In this document: in pieces, positions 29,151-37,398 of the stretch
Layout: each line of letters starts with the position of its first letter
Numbering within the stretch: the stretch's first letter is position 1
Assembly (NCBI RefSeq): GCF_001652265.1
Contig: NZ_LWBS01000326.1
Location: forward strand, 1 to 64,000
DNA length: 64,000 bases
Source of the DNA: Rhizobium leguminosarum
GTDB lineage: Bacteria; Pseudomonadota; Alphaproteobacteria; Rhizobiales; Rhizobiaceae
Direction of reading: 5' to 3'
The notes under the pieces: model-generated
The model's database searches: none
Told to the model about the DNA's origin: nothing
The model's input: the letters and a program-made list of their open reading frames with translations, nothing else
Program-made: the position numbers and the translations under genes

Positions 29151-29279
29151 ATGCCCCCGAACCCCGACCGCCCCTCCGTCAGCCTGCTGGGACAGTCGGC
29201 TTTTTCAAGGGTAATCGGCATGGCGCTGGTCATTGCGCTCCTGTGGCTGGCGATCCACTGGGCGGTTCTCTTGCCATGA
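29151..29279 (+). CDS. 42-aa single-span membrane protein ahead of aztA
   Basis: Small ORF: a polar N-terminus MPPNPDRPSVSLLGQSAFSR, then one hydrophobic helix VIGMALVIALLWLAIHWAVL and stop. It has taggatg upstream of ATG 29151. Its TGA overlaps the aztA ATG (ATGA at 29276-29279), the signature of translational coupling. The only other frame here merely extends aztA with non-homologous sequence. It sits directly downstream of the Zur-like operator, so it would be the first gene induced by zinc shortage. Function unknown; a regulator or accessory of the transporter is possible. Confidence 0.65.
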   Translation: MPPNPDRPSVSLLGQSAFSRVIGMALVIALLWLAIHWAVLLP

Positions 29280-30025
29280 CGCCGCTGATCCGTCTTGATA
29301 ATCTGACCGTCGCCTATAACAGGCACCCCGCCGTCCACCATGTCTCCGGCGCCTTCGCCTCAGGCAGTCTGACGGCGATTGCCGGGCCGAATGGGGCGGG
29401 TAAGTCGACGCTGCTGAAGGCGATCATGGGCGAGCTTCGTCCCGCCGAAGGCAGGGTCGAGCATCGGCTGGGGCGGTCCGAATTCGGCTATCTCCCGCAG
29501 GCGGCCGAGATCGACCGGCGCTTTCCGATCTCGGTGATCGATACCGTCATGCTCGGCGCCTGGATGAAAACCGGCGCCTTCGGCCGCATCGCGCCCGCCG
29601 AGGTGAAGAGGGCAGGCGAGGCGCTCTCGGCCGTCGGCCTCGAAGGCTTTGGCCGGCGCCATGTCGGCTCGCTCTCGGCCGGCCAGTTCCAGCGTGTGCT
29701 CTTTGCCCGCCTGCTGCTGCAGGATGCCGGCATCATCCTGCTCGACGAGCCGTTTACGGCGATCGATGCCCGCACCACCAGGGACCTCATCGATATCGTC
29801 ACCCGCTGGCATGGCGAAGGCCGCACAGTGATCGCCGTGCTCCATGATTTCGAGCTCGTCCGCACCCATTTCCCGCAAACCCTGCTGCTTGCCCGCGAAC
29901 TGGTCGGCTGGGGTGCGACCGCAGACGTCATGTCTTCGGTCAATCTCCTCAAGGCTCGCGCCATGGCCGAGCGCTGGGACGAGGATGCGAATGCCTGCGC
30001 ATCCGAAGAGGCACCGGCGGCATGA
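29276..30025 (+). CDS. aztA: Zinc ABC transporter ATP-binding protein (AztA-like)
   Basis: 249-aa ATPase of the metal-chelate uptake class. The Walker A is AIAGPNGAGKSTLLKAIMGE. The signature is SLSAGQFQRVLFARLL (LSAGQ in place of LSGGQ), the Walker B is AGIILLDEPFTAIDART, and the switch His is in VIAVLHDFELV. The start at MTPLIRLDNLTVAYN is fixed by homology and by the ATGA overlap with the small ORF. The order ATPase-permease-binding protein matches AztABC zinc importers better than the usual divergent znuA/znuCB arrangement. Confidence 0.85.
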   Translation: MTPLIRLDNLTVAYNRHPAVHHVSGAFASGSLTAIAGPNGAGKSTLLKAIMGELRPAEGRVEHRLGRSEFGYLPQAAEIDRRFPISVIDTVMLGAWMKTGAFGRIAPAEVKRAGEALSAVGLEGFGRRHVGSLSAGQFQRVLFARLLLQDAGIILLDEPFTAIDARTTRDLIDIVTRWHGEGRTVIAVLHDFELVRTHFPQTLLLARELVGWGATADVMSSVNLLKARAMAERWDEDANACASEEAPAA

Positions 30026-30894
30026 CGGCTTACGATCTCTTCCTCGCCCCCTTTGCCGATTACGGTTTCATGCGCCGCGCACTCGTCGCCTGCCTCTGCC
30101 TTGGGCTCGGCTCCGGCCCGATCGGCGTCTTCCTGATGCTGCGGCGCATGAGCCTGATGGGTGACGCGATGAGCCATGCCGTGCTGCCGGGGGCTGCGAT
30201 CGGTTACCTCGTCGCCGGCTCCTTGTCGCTGACGGCGATGGGCCTTGGCGGTCTCATCGCCGGCCTGTCGGTGGCGCTGCTGTCCGGCGCCGTCAGCCGG
30301 ATGACCGTGCTGCAGGAGGATGCGAGCTTTGCGAGCTTCTATCTCGCATCGCTGGCGCTCGGCGTGCTGATCGTCTCGCTGCGCGGCTCGAATATTGATC
30401 TCCTGCATGTACTCTTCGGCACCATCCTGGCGATCGATGCTCCGGCCCTTTATCTGATCGGCGCGATCACGTCGCTGACCCTCGTCATCCTCGCCTTCAT
30501 CTACCGCCCGCTGGTGGCCGAATGTTTTGATCCGGGTTTTCTGCGCGCCGTCGGTGGGCGCGGGCCGGTCTATCACGTGCTCTTCCTGCTGCTCGTGGTG
30601 CTGAACCTCGTCGCCAGCTTCCAGGCGCTCGGCACGCTGATGGCGGTCGGCCTGATGATGCTGCCGGCAGCCGTCGCCCAGCTCTGGTCGCGCAGCTTAG
30701 CCGTGATGATGGCGATATCAGCCGTCAGTGCCGCCGCCTCCGGCTATCTCGGCCTGATCGCCTCCTACCATCTGGAGCTTGCCTCCGGCCCGACGATCAT
30801 CATGACGGCGGCGATCCTCTACGGCTTTTCTATTCTTTTCGCGCCCTCCGGCTTGGCCCGGCGCGTCTTCCCCCGCCCGCATTTGAAGGGCTGA
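30022..30894 (+). CDS. aztB: Zinc ABC transporter permease (AztB-like)
   Basis: 290-aa ABC-3 family permease for divalent metal uptake, with about eight or nine transmembrane helices. The conserved MLRRMSLMGDAMSHAVLPG (first cytoplasmic loop, with the family pattern SLxGDAxSHAxLPG) and LGTLMAVGLMMLPAAVAQLW are present. It overlaps aztA by four bases (ATGA). Substrate preference for zinc is inferred from the upstream Zur-like site and the binding-protein type; manganese cannot be excluded from this gene alone. Confidence 0.88.
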   Translation: MTAYDLFLAPFADYGFMRRALVACLCLGLGSGPIGVFLMLRRMSLMGDAMSHAVLPGAAIGYLVAGSLSLTAMGLGGLIAGLSVALLSGAVSRMTVLQEDASFASFYLASLALGVLIVSLRGSNIDLLHVLFGTILAIDAPALYLIGAITSLTLVILAFIYRPLVAECFDPGFLRAVGGRGPVYHVLFLLLVVLNLVASFQALGTLMAVGLMMLPAAVAQLWSRSLAVMMAISAVSAAASGYLGLIASYHLELASGPTIIMTAAILYGFSILFAPSGLARRVFPRPHLKG

Positions 30895-30910
30895 TCCCAA
30901 GGAGACTTCG

Positions 30911-31810
30911 ATGACACCGCACAGACTGCTTCTCTCCGCAGCAATCCCCGCTTTGATGGCGCTGTCGGCCATGCCCGCCTCCGCCGAAACGCTGAAGGTG
31001 GTGGCCTCCTTCACCGTGCTTGCCGACGTCGTCAAACAAGTCGGCGGCGAGCACGTCAAGGTGACGAGCCTCGTCGGGCCGAACGGCGACCCCCATGAAT
31101 TCGAGCCGTCGCCGGCCGACGCGAAGAATTTGAAGGCGGCTGCAGTGACCTTCGTCAGCGGCGAGGGGCTGGAAGGCTGGATGGACCGGCTGATCACCGC
31201 CTCGGGCTATAAGGGCAAGCCGGTCACCGTCTCCGAAGGCATCAACACCCGCACCATGGAAGAGGACGGCGCGGAAATCACCGATCCGCATGTCTGGAAT
31301 AGCCCCGTCAACGTCAAGGTCTGGGTCGCCAATATCGAAAAGGCGCTGTCATCGGCCGATCCTACAGACGCCGCCGCCTTCAAGGCCAATGCCGAGAAGT
31401 ACACCAGGACGCTGGATGAATTGAATGCCTACGCCCACGCGAAATTCGACAAGGTGGCCGACGATCGCCGCAAGGTGCTGACCAGCCATGACGCCTTCGG
31501 CTATTTCGGCCGCGAATATAATGTCAGCTTCCTCGCCCCGCTTGGTCTATCCACGGAAAGCGAGGCCTCGGCCGCCGACGTCGCCAAGCTGATCGAGCAG
31601 ATCAAGGGCGAGCGCGTGAAGGCCTATTTCTTCGAGAATTCCAACGATCCGCGCCTGGTCAAGCAGGTCGCCAAGGCAACCGGTGCCGAGCCCGGCGGCG
31701 AGCTCTATGTCGAATCGCTTTCCGACGCCAAGGGGCCGGCGCCGACTTATGAGAAGATGTTCAAGTACAATGTCGACCAGCTCACCGCCGCCATGGCGAA
31801 ATCGAGCTGA
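30911..31810 (+). CDS. aztC: Zinc ABC transporter substrate-binding protein (AztC-like)
   Basis: 299-aa cluster A-I metal-binding protein. It has a signal peptide (residues 1-25, ASA-ETLKVV). Candidate ligands are the His residues in GDPHEFEPSP, ITDPHVWNSP and LTSHDAFGYFGREY, plus a C-terminal Asp/Glu. The His-rich loop of ZnuA is absent; in its place is a short acidic stretch (MEEDGAEITDPHVW), as in AztC. In Paracoccus AztC works with the chaperone AztD; no aztD is found downstream here. The gene is preceded by aaggaga and followed by a strong hairpin. Confidence 0.87.
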   Translation: MTPHRLLLSAAIPALMALSAMPASAETLKVVASFTVLADVVKQVGGEHVKVTSLVGPNGDPHEFEPSPADAKNLKAAAVTFVSGEGLEGWMDRLITASGYKGKPVTVSEGINTRTMEEDGAEITDPHVWNSPVNVKVWVANIEKALSSADPTDAAAFKANAEKYTRTLDELNAYAHAKFDKVADDRRKVLTSHDAFGYFGREYNVSFLAPLGLSTESEASAADVAKLIEQIKGERVKAYFFENSNDPRLVKQVAKATGAEPGGELYVESLSDAKGPAPTYEKMFKYNVDQLTAAMAKSS

Positions 31811-31816
31811 GGATTA

Positions 31817-31845
31817 AGGACTGCGGGGTTTGCCCCCGCAGTCCT
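31817..31845. terminator. 12-bp stem between aztC and the Dabb gene
   Basis: aggactgcgggg pairs perfectly with ccccgcagtcct around a short loop. No T-run follows on either strand, so termination is uncertain; the position between convergent genes favours a shared terminator. Confidence 0.6.
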
Positions 31846-32153
31846 CACAGATTAAGGTCGAAGACCAGGATGCCGGCAAGGCCCCCATCCGTCGACGAGA
31901 CGATGCGCTCGCCCACCGTCACATGCTCGGGATGGATCAGATAGGCATCGCGCGCCTCGGCGCTTTCAAAGGTCACGGCAAACCCGTCGACGAAGCCGCC
32001 ATGCAAACCTTCGGGCGAGACATTCGGCCCATATTTGATATCCAATATGCCGGGAATAACCTGTTTCAGGGCGACGATCGCCGCAAACAGCGACTGCTTG
32101 TCTTCGCTCGTCATCGCGGTCTTCAACCGCAGGAATACGCAGTGCAGGATCAT
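31845..32153 (-). CDS. Dabb family (stress-responsive A/B barrel) protein
   Basis: 102-aa ferredoxin-like dimeric barrel protein. The start MILHCVFLRLKTAMTSEDKQ with KQVIPGILDIKYGPNVSPEG, followed by GFAVTFESAEARDAYLIHPEHVTV, is typical of the Dabb domain. Some members are stress-induced, others act on polyketides; the role here is unknown. It is convergent with aztC, with its stop inside the intervening hairpin. Confidence 0.85.
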   Translation of the reverse strand: MILHCVFLRLKTAMTSEDKQSLFAAIVALKQVIPGILDIKYGPNVSPEGLHGGFVDGFAVTFESAEARDAYLIHPEHVTVGERIVSSTDGGLAGILVFDLNL

Positions 32154-32292
32154 CAGTCGTCCTCCCTTTTTTCTTTGGCACTATTTTCTTTGGCCCGATT
32201 TTCTTTGGGTGGAGAATAGCGGCGAAAGCCGGGAGAGCAACGAGATTTATTTTCACGCAGACGTTGCGCCGCGAGCCGGCACCCCAACCAGA

Positions 32293-32718
32293 TTACATCT
32301 GGTCGGTCGCGACCATTGGGCGCTTGTAGATCTTCTGGACGAGATCGCGGGACGAGGCGCGGGCCTGGTCTTTCTCAGCCGGCGTCATCGGCCGGCAGGT
32401 GTTCCTGAGATTGGAAGCGTCGAGCACTGTCGCAGCGCCCGAATTGGCAATGACGAGATGCCAGCTGCAGGACGCGACCTTGTCGATCGCGACGGCGCCA
32501 TGGCAGCCTGTGGACAGGCAGAAGGCGACCGTCTCCTGCGCGCCGTGGTCGCCTTTATAGGCCAGCTCGACGGCTTTCTTAATATCCTGGACCCATCGCT
32601 CGCATTGCGCCTGTTTTGCCCCCGGCTCGCAGCTCTTGGTGACCGGAGTGATCTCAGCGGCCTGAAGCGGCGAGACGCAAAAAACACCCATCGAGAGGGC
32701 GAGCAGAATCTTGAGCAT
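32293..32718 (-). CDS. Secreted cysteine-containing hypothetical protein
   Basis: 141-aa protein that I do not recognise. A signal peptide is clear (MLKILLALSMGVFCVSPLQAA-EI). The mature part has six cysteines (KSCEPG, AQCERW, AFCLSTGCHG, ASCSWH, NTCRPM), suggesting up to three disulfides in the periplasm. The start at 32718 is preceded by aaggaaa and by a non-homologous frame extension. Codon use is like that of the neighbours. Confidence 0.72.
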   Translation of the reverse strand: MLKILLALSMGVFCVSPLQAAEITPVTKSCEPGAKQAQCERWVQDIKKAVELAYKGDHGAQETVAFCLSTGCHGAVAIDKVASCSWHLVIANSGAATVLDASNLRNTCRPMTPAEKDQARASSRDLVQKIYKRPMVATDQM

Positions 32719-32852
32719 GGGATTTTCCTTGTGCAAGCAATGAGTGGCGCACATCGCAGGCCGTTGGTCAATGGCCACTCACAAAAGGGAAGGGCGGCAC
32801 GCCAGGCAGATGTTGGCGTGCCACCGGGAAATCCGAAATTGTGGTGCCGCTT

Positions 32853-32999
32853 CTAATCCAGAACGACCACGGCTTCGACCTCGAAGAGCATGGGATCGAT
32901 GGCAAGCTTGGGCACGGGGATCAGCGTCTGCGCCGGCAGTGCTTCGCCGAACATGTCCCTGACGTTCCTGGTCAGCACCTCAAGCTTGGATATATCTGA
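32853..32999 (-). pseudogene. C-terminal remnant of a RidA family protein
   Basis: About 46 residues read like the end of a RidA (YjgF/UK114) protein: LTRNVRDMFGEALPAQTLIPVPKLAIDPMLFEVEAVVVLD, with the usual N-V-x-x-M-F and P-A-x-T pattern and the closing VEAVVVLD. The upstream two thirds of the family are missing. The frame instead runs into the antisense of the TetR gene that begins at 32999. Either a deletion joined the two genes, or the TetR gene arrived here and cut RidA. Confidence 0.65.
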
Positions 33000-33625
33000 T
33001 GGACCACGAAGACCGTCAGCTCTCGCTGGAACGGATCGTGGTGACCGTGGTGGAACTGCTGCACGCCGAGGGCGTCGACGGATTGAAGATGCGCCGGCTG
33101 GCCGATCGCCTCGGCGCAGGCGCGATGAGCCTCTATTGGCATGTCGGCAACAAAGAGGCGGTCTTCGATCTGGCGCTGGATTCGGTGCTCGAATATCGCG
33201 CACCGCCTGGTATCGTTGCGTCTGAAGATTGGCGCGAGGACATCGTTCATATCCTCGAAGACTGGCGCGCCGGCATGCTGCGCCATCCCTGGTCGGCATC
33301 GCTGCTGCCGCGCCGGGCGCTCGGCCCGAATATCCTCAGTCGCCTGGAACTGCTGAGCAAGACCCTGTCCGGAGCCGGTGTCACTGATGCGGATTTGAAC
33401 GTCGCGATCTGGTCGCTCTGGAATTATGTGATCGGCGCGACCATCACCCGGGCGAACTTCGACCTCTCGGACGACGACAGGGCGGCCGCGCAGCAGCGCC
33501 TGACAGGTCTGAGCCAGCACTACCCGACGATCGAGCGCTCTCGTCTGCTGCTGGACAACGATTGGGACGGCGCCTTCAGGAAGGGCCTCGATTTCCTGCT
33601 TGATGGCCTTGCTCCGAGACCGTGA
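32999..33625 (+). CDS. TetR family transcriptional regulator
   Basis: 208-aa repressor. The N-terminal helix-turn-helix is LSLERIVVTVVELLHAEGVD followed by GLKMRRLADRLGAGAMSLYWHVGNKEAVFDL. The C-terminal helical part resembles the tetracycline-repressor C domain (APPGIVASEDWREDIVHILED...). No efflux or oxidoreductase gene is beside it, and the divergent RidA neighbour is only a fragment, so its native target has probably been lost. Its first codon lies at the break point of the RidA remnant. Confidence 0.85.
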   Translation: MDHEDRQLSLERIVVTVVELLHAEGVDGLKMRRLADRLGAGAMSLYWHVGNKEAVFDLALDSVLEYRAPPGIVASEDWREDIVHILEDWRAGMLRHPWSASLLPRRALGPNILSRLELLSKTLSGAGVTDADLNVAIWSLWNYVIGATITRANFDLSDDDRAAAQQRLTGLSQHYPTIERSRLLLDNDWDGAFRKGLDFLLDGLAPRP

Positions 33626-33712
33626 ACATTCGTCATTCCTGGACGAGACGGTGCGGGATTCTGCGCGCGTGCGATGGGTGATCGCGGGTACCGCCGCGAC
33701 ACGGTTTCCCCG

Positions 33713-34063
33713 CTATTTCCGCAGGATTTTCTCCATCGCTTTCCCCTTGGCGAGTTCGTCGATCAATTTGTCCAGATAGCGGATTTCCCGCATCGTCGTT
33801 TCCTGGATGTCTTCCACGCGCACGCCGCAGACCACGCCTGTAATCGACGATCGGGAGGGATTCATCTGCGGCGCTTGCGCAAAGAAATCCTCGAAGTTGG
33901 TCTTCTCTGCCAACTGATCGTCCAGGCTCTGCTGGCTATGCCCCGTCAGCCAACAGATGATTTCATCGACCTCTGCCTTCGTGCGTCCCTTCTTCTCTGC
34001 CTTGGCGACATAGTGGGGATAGACGCTCGCGACGCTGACTGAATAGATGCGATGCTTCGTCAT
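33713..34063 (-). CDS. DUF2200 family protein
   Basis: 116-aa cytoplasmic protein of a conserved family without known function: [20 protein letters not shown] at the N-terminus, [20 protein letters not shown] in the middle and [24 protein letters not shown] at the C-terminus. It is convergent with the TetR gene. Nothing in the sequence suggests catalysis. Confidence 0.82.
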   Translation of the reverse strand: MTKHRIYSVSVASVYPHYVAKAEKKGRTKAEVDEIICWLTGHSQQSLDDQLAEKTNFEDFFAQAPQMNPSRSSITGVVCGVRVEDIQETTMREIRYLDKLIDELAKGKAMEKILRK

Positions 34064-34509
34064 GCCTGCTCCTCAACGTTCCCGATATTTTCCGGCTTGA
34101 GATAGCTGACTTCAAGACCTCAACAAGCGGCCGATAATGGGTAAGTTTCCGCGGGCGCGAAGTAGATCAGTGCAAAGGCGGCATCTCTACAGCGCCGCGC
34201 GTTTTCGACCGGATTGCACCAACAACGGAGATCGGCTCGGCTTGGGTAGACGACCTTCCTCGGGGACTTTCGTACGCCTGCCGGCGCCCGAAACTCTTCG
34301 CGAAAGCCGTCGGTCGGCTTCCGGGCTCCGATTTTCGAAAGCAGACCTTGAGCCTGGCGGGCGCGTGATCTGACGCGAAGTGGACGTTCGGTCGCCCTCG
34401 GCCGAACGCACCCGCCGGCGACCCCCTTCGTAAGTCCGAAATCCTTGGTTTCTGTCCCATCATTTCAGCTATAAGGTGGGAGACATCGCCCAAAGGGGAT
34501 TCAAGGCCA
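34064..34509. other. Gene-poor stretch with repeat fragments
   Basis: About 450 bases without an acceptable gene. It contains a fragment of the rhizobial palindromic repeat (acagcgccgcgcg, near 34189-34201) and a small dyad cgttcgg-N10-ccgaacg (34385-34408). The frames over it have no family resemblance. Confidence 0.5.
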
Positions 34510-35181
34510 ATGCCCCCAGAGAAGAAGGACCGTTCGCCTGTTGCGCTGGAACAGCGCGACATAAGCGCCGACCAGCGCATGTTCTCACCTTCCGTTGCGC
34601 GAAATTCGGCGCCGATCGTCGCGGTCCTAAAACGTGTCCTTCCAACACGTGGCGCCGTGCTGGAGATTGGATGCGGGACCGGCGAGCACGCCGTGTGTTT
34701 TGCGGGAGCAATGCCCAACCTCACCTGGCAGCCGAGCGATCCGGATGCCGACGCCCGCACCAGCACGTCTAGCTGGATCAAATTCGCAGGGCTGAAGAAT
34801 GTGCTGGCACCGCGGGATATTGATGTGTGCTCAGGACAATGGGGCGTCGAACAAACGGGGCATTTTGACGCCATCGTGTCGATCAATATGATCCATATCG
34901 CGCCGTGGGCGGCAAGCTTAGGATTGTTCGCAGGAGCTGGCCGTTTGCTTCACGCTGGTGGGCTTCTTCTTCTCTACGGCCCATTCATGCGCGACGGGGC
35001 ACACAACGCCCCCTCGAACGCTGCTTTCGACGCGGCTCTAAAGGAGCGCAACCCATCCTGGGGGGTGCGTGATATCGCTGATCTTGAACAAGTGGGTGGG
35101 GCCGCTGGACTTAATCTCCGCGAGACGATCGAGATGCCTACCAACAATACGTTGCTGGTCTTCTCCAGCGGTAGTGCCTGA
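34510..35181 (+). CDS. DUF938 family SAM-dependent methyltransferase-like protein
   Basis: 223-aa protein. The SAM-binding glycine motif is AVLEIGCGTGEHAVCFAGAM, preceded by the family start RMFSPSVARNSAPIVAVLKR. The segment FDAIVSINMIHIAPWAASLGLF followed by LLLYGPFMRDGAHNAPSNAAFDAALKERNP is diagnostic of DUF938. Methyltransferase activity is presumed from the fold; the substrate is unknown. Stands alone in accessory DNA. Confidence 0.85.
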   Translation: MPPEKKDRSPVALEQRDISADQRMFSPSVARNSAPIVAVLKRVLPTRGAVLEIGCGTGEHAVCFAGAMPNLTWQPSDPDADARTSTSSWIKFAGLKNVLAPRDIDVCSGQWGVEQTGHFDAIVSINMIHIAPWAASLGLFAGAGRLLHAGGLLLLYGPFMRDGAHNAPSNAAFDAALKERNPSWGVRDIADLEQVGGAAGLNLRETIEMPTNNTLLVFSSGSA

Positions 35182-35386
35182 ACGACAAGCGGGCGCGAAA
35201 GAGACGTGGGCCCATAGCAGCATTCGGGCCCTTTGCTGCTGTTCGAGGTCGATCCGAGGAACGTGCCGTCTGTGCTAGAATGCGGCCGAAGGCGGAACGC
35301 GACAGACGCACTGCGAGGGGCGGTGTGATCGTACCGGAATTCGCGCGACCGAGAGCCGACGTTGTGCTTGAAAGGGGACGAGGACG

Positions 35387-36496
35387 ATGCCGACACCACA
35401 GCAACCCAGTCTAATAGTTCGACAGAAATCCCCACAGAACATCGAGTTTCCGTTTGCGTCGCTCTCCGATTGGCTGATCCCAACCGAGCTGTTCTTCGTG
35501 CGAAACCATTTCCCGTCGCCGGACCTCGATGCGCGAGACTGGAGATTGCGCGTTGGCGGGGCGGTGGAGCGGCCGATCGAACTTGACCTCGACAGCATCA
35601 AGGCGATGCGGAGCACGACTTTCACCGCAGTCGTCGAGTGTGCAGGGAACGGGCGCGTCTACTATGAGCCGCCGAAGGAGGGATTGCAGTGGCAGAACGG
35701 AGCCGTCGGCAATGCCGCGTGGACAGGTGTTCTTCTGCGCGAGATTTTGGAAATGGCGGGCGTTAAGCGAACCGCACGTGAGGTTCTGCTCGCAGGCGCC
35801 GACAGCGGCGTCGTCGACACAAACAAGAAAACGGCTTCTCCCGGCCCCATCGCTTTTGCGCGCAGTTTACCGCTTGAGAAGGCCATAGCTGACAGCACGA
35901 TCCTTGCCTATTCGATGAACGAGGAGCCGTTGACGCGCGATCACGGCTACCCGCTACGCGCGGTCGTGGGTGGCTGGTTCGGCATGGCTTGGGTCAAGTG
36001 GATCACGCATATCACGGTTGTGGAGCAACCGTTCCTTGGCTACTGGCAGGCGCGCGACTATTTCCGTTGGGAACGCAGCCTCGGGGAACCCACGCTGGTC
36101 CCCCTTTCGGAGATGGAGGTCAAAGCGCAGATCGCGCGTCCCGTACAGGGGGCGCATCTCATCGCCGGCCAACCGTACCGGATTTTCGGAGCCGCCTGGA
36201 GCGGAGAGGCTGTTATCCGGCAGGTGCAGGTCTGCACCGGAGATGGCAAGGGCTGGCGCGAGGGAAGGCTCCTCGAAACAGAACGTCCCTTTGCATGGCG
36301 CTTGTGGGAGTACATGTGGACCCCTGAAGAGGTGGGGCGATATATACTGCGATGTCGCGCGATCGATGGGGCGGGGTGCGTGCAACCCGACCTCCAGCGT
36401 TCCGACTGCGAGAGCTACGCGGCCAATTGGATCGTTCCGGTGGAGGTTACGGTCGTTCCCAAGCCACAGACGTATGAGGAGGAATTCGTGATCTAA
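35387..36496 (+). CDS. Sulfite oxidase-like molybdopterin enzyme
   Basis: 369-aa molybdenum-cofactor protein of the sulfite oxidase family. The cofactor domain shows FFVRNHFPSPDLD, the Mo-ligand cysteine in TAVVECAGNGR, and GYPLRAVVGGWFGMAWVKWI, followed by the C-terminal dimerisation domain (GAAWSGEAVIRQVQVCTGDG; NWIVPVEVTV). No signal peptide and no Tat motif are visible, and no cytochrome or heme partner is adjacent, so it is either cytoplasmic or uses a distant acceptor. The ATG at 35387 follows aggacg. The physiological substrate (sulfite or another) is not established. Confidence 0.85.
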   Translation: MPTPQQPSLIVRQKSPQNIEFPFASLSDWLIPTELFFVRNHFPSPDLDARDWRLRVGGAVERPIELDLDSIKAMRSTTFTAVVECAGNGRVYYEPPKEGLQWQNGAVGNAAWTGVLLREILEMAGVKRTAREVLLAGADSGVVDTNKKTASPGPIAFARSLPLEKAIADSTILAYSMNEEPLTRDHGYPLRAVVGGWFGMAWVKWITHITVVEQPFLGYWQARDYFRWERSLGEPTLVPLSEMEVKAQIARPVQGAHLIAGQPYRIFGAAWSGEAVIRQVQVCTGDGKGWREGRLLETERPFAWRLWEYMWTPEEVGRYILRCRAIDGAGCVQPDLQRSDCESYAANWIVPVEVTVVPKPQTYEEEFVI

Positions 36497-36771
36497 TGGG
36501 GCGGAATGGCGGCTTTTGGCGCAACCGCAACCCGCGTTGTCACTGCGCCATGTCCGCTTTGCAGCAACAGCGACGGGTGGCTCGATGACCATTATGAAGG
36601 CGCATTGCCGCCCGGCAGCATTGGTCGGTCGGTGGTGTCTCCGACCGCATTTCTGCTAAAACTCGGAAGTAAATCGCCCGCAATGTCACCCACTGCCGAA
36701 GTGTGAAGGGCGCAACGGGCTGATGGGCCTCTTGCTCATCAGGCCTCTTGTCTTGAAGGAGGAGTGCTAGG
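36497..36771. other. Intergenic stretch, no gene recognised
   Basis: 275 bases between the sulfite-oxidase-like gene and a methyltransferase gene. The open frames here are short, arginine- and proline-rich shadows. The last bases (gaaggagga) are the ribosome site of the next gene. Confidence 0.5.
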
Positions 36772-37398
36772 ATGAGCACCGACCTGGATACCGTGCGGTC
36801 CTATGATGCGGTCGCGGCGGAGTACGCTGCGGAGGCCGCGGCGATGCCCGAATGGGTCGCGACAGAGATCGATGCGTTCGTCACCGAGCTGGGCGGCTCG
36901 GGCAGGGTGCTGGAGATCGGAAGCGGTGGCGGGCGAGATGCACTTGAGCTTGAGAAGCGGGGAATTAGCGTCCGACGCTCCGACATTGCAAAGGGTTTCG
37001 TCGAACTGCTTCGCGAAAGTGGCTTCGAAGCCGACCTGTTGGACCCGCTGACCGAAGACTTGGCCGACCCGCAGCGTCCCGGCACGCCGTACGACGGGAT
37101 CTGGGCCTGTGCCTGCCTGATTCATGTCGCGCGCGAGGATTTCGGCACGGTGCTTGGACGGCTTGCCGAGGCGACTCGGACCGGTGGCCGATTGCACGCC
37201 TCGGTTAGAGAGGGCGAAGGCGAGGATGTGTCCACACACGGCAGTGCTGCAGCGCCCCGGCGCTACGTCGAGACGTACTGGCGCGAGCCTGCCCTGCGGT
37301 CCGCACTCACAGACGCCGGCTGGATCGTCAGCGAGGTACGTCGATACGTCGGAAAGCCCCGTGATCGGTGGCTGAGCGTTCGTGCGAGCCGGGCGTGA
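36772..37398 (+). CDS. Class I SAM-dependent methyltransferase
   Basis: 208-aa methyltransferase. Motif I is RVLEIGSGGGRDALELEKRG, following the common N-terminal pattern TVRSYDAVAAEYAAEA. Motif IV is YDGIWACACLIHVAREDFGTVLGRL and motif V-VI is TRTGGRLHASVREGEGE. Such small stand-alone enzymes methylate diverse small molecules; the substrate is unknown. A strong ribosome site (aggagg) precedes ATG 36772. Confidence 0.88.
   Translation: MSTDLDTVRSYDAVAAEYAAEAAAMPEWVATEIDAFVTELGGSGRVLEIGSGGGRDALELEKRGISVRRSDIAKGFVELLRESGFEADLLDPLTEDLADPQRPGTPYDGIWACACLIHVAREDFGTVLGRLAEATRTGGRLHASVREGEGEDVSTHGSAAAPRRYVETYWREPALRSALTDAGWIVSEVRRYVGKPRDRWLSVRASRA

Noticed and set aside
34167..34886. 239-codon minus-strand frame overlapping the DUF938 gene
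   Set aside because: It overlaps the start of a recognised methyltransferase-like gene and matches nothing; only the plus-strand gene is supported.
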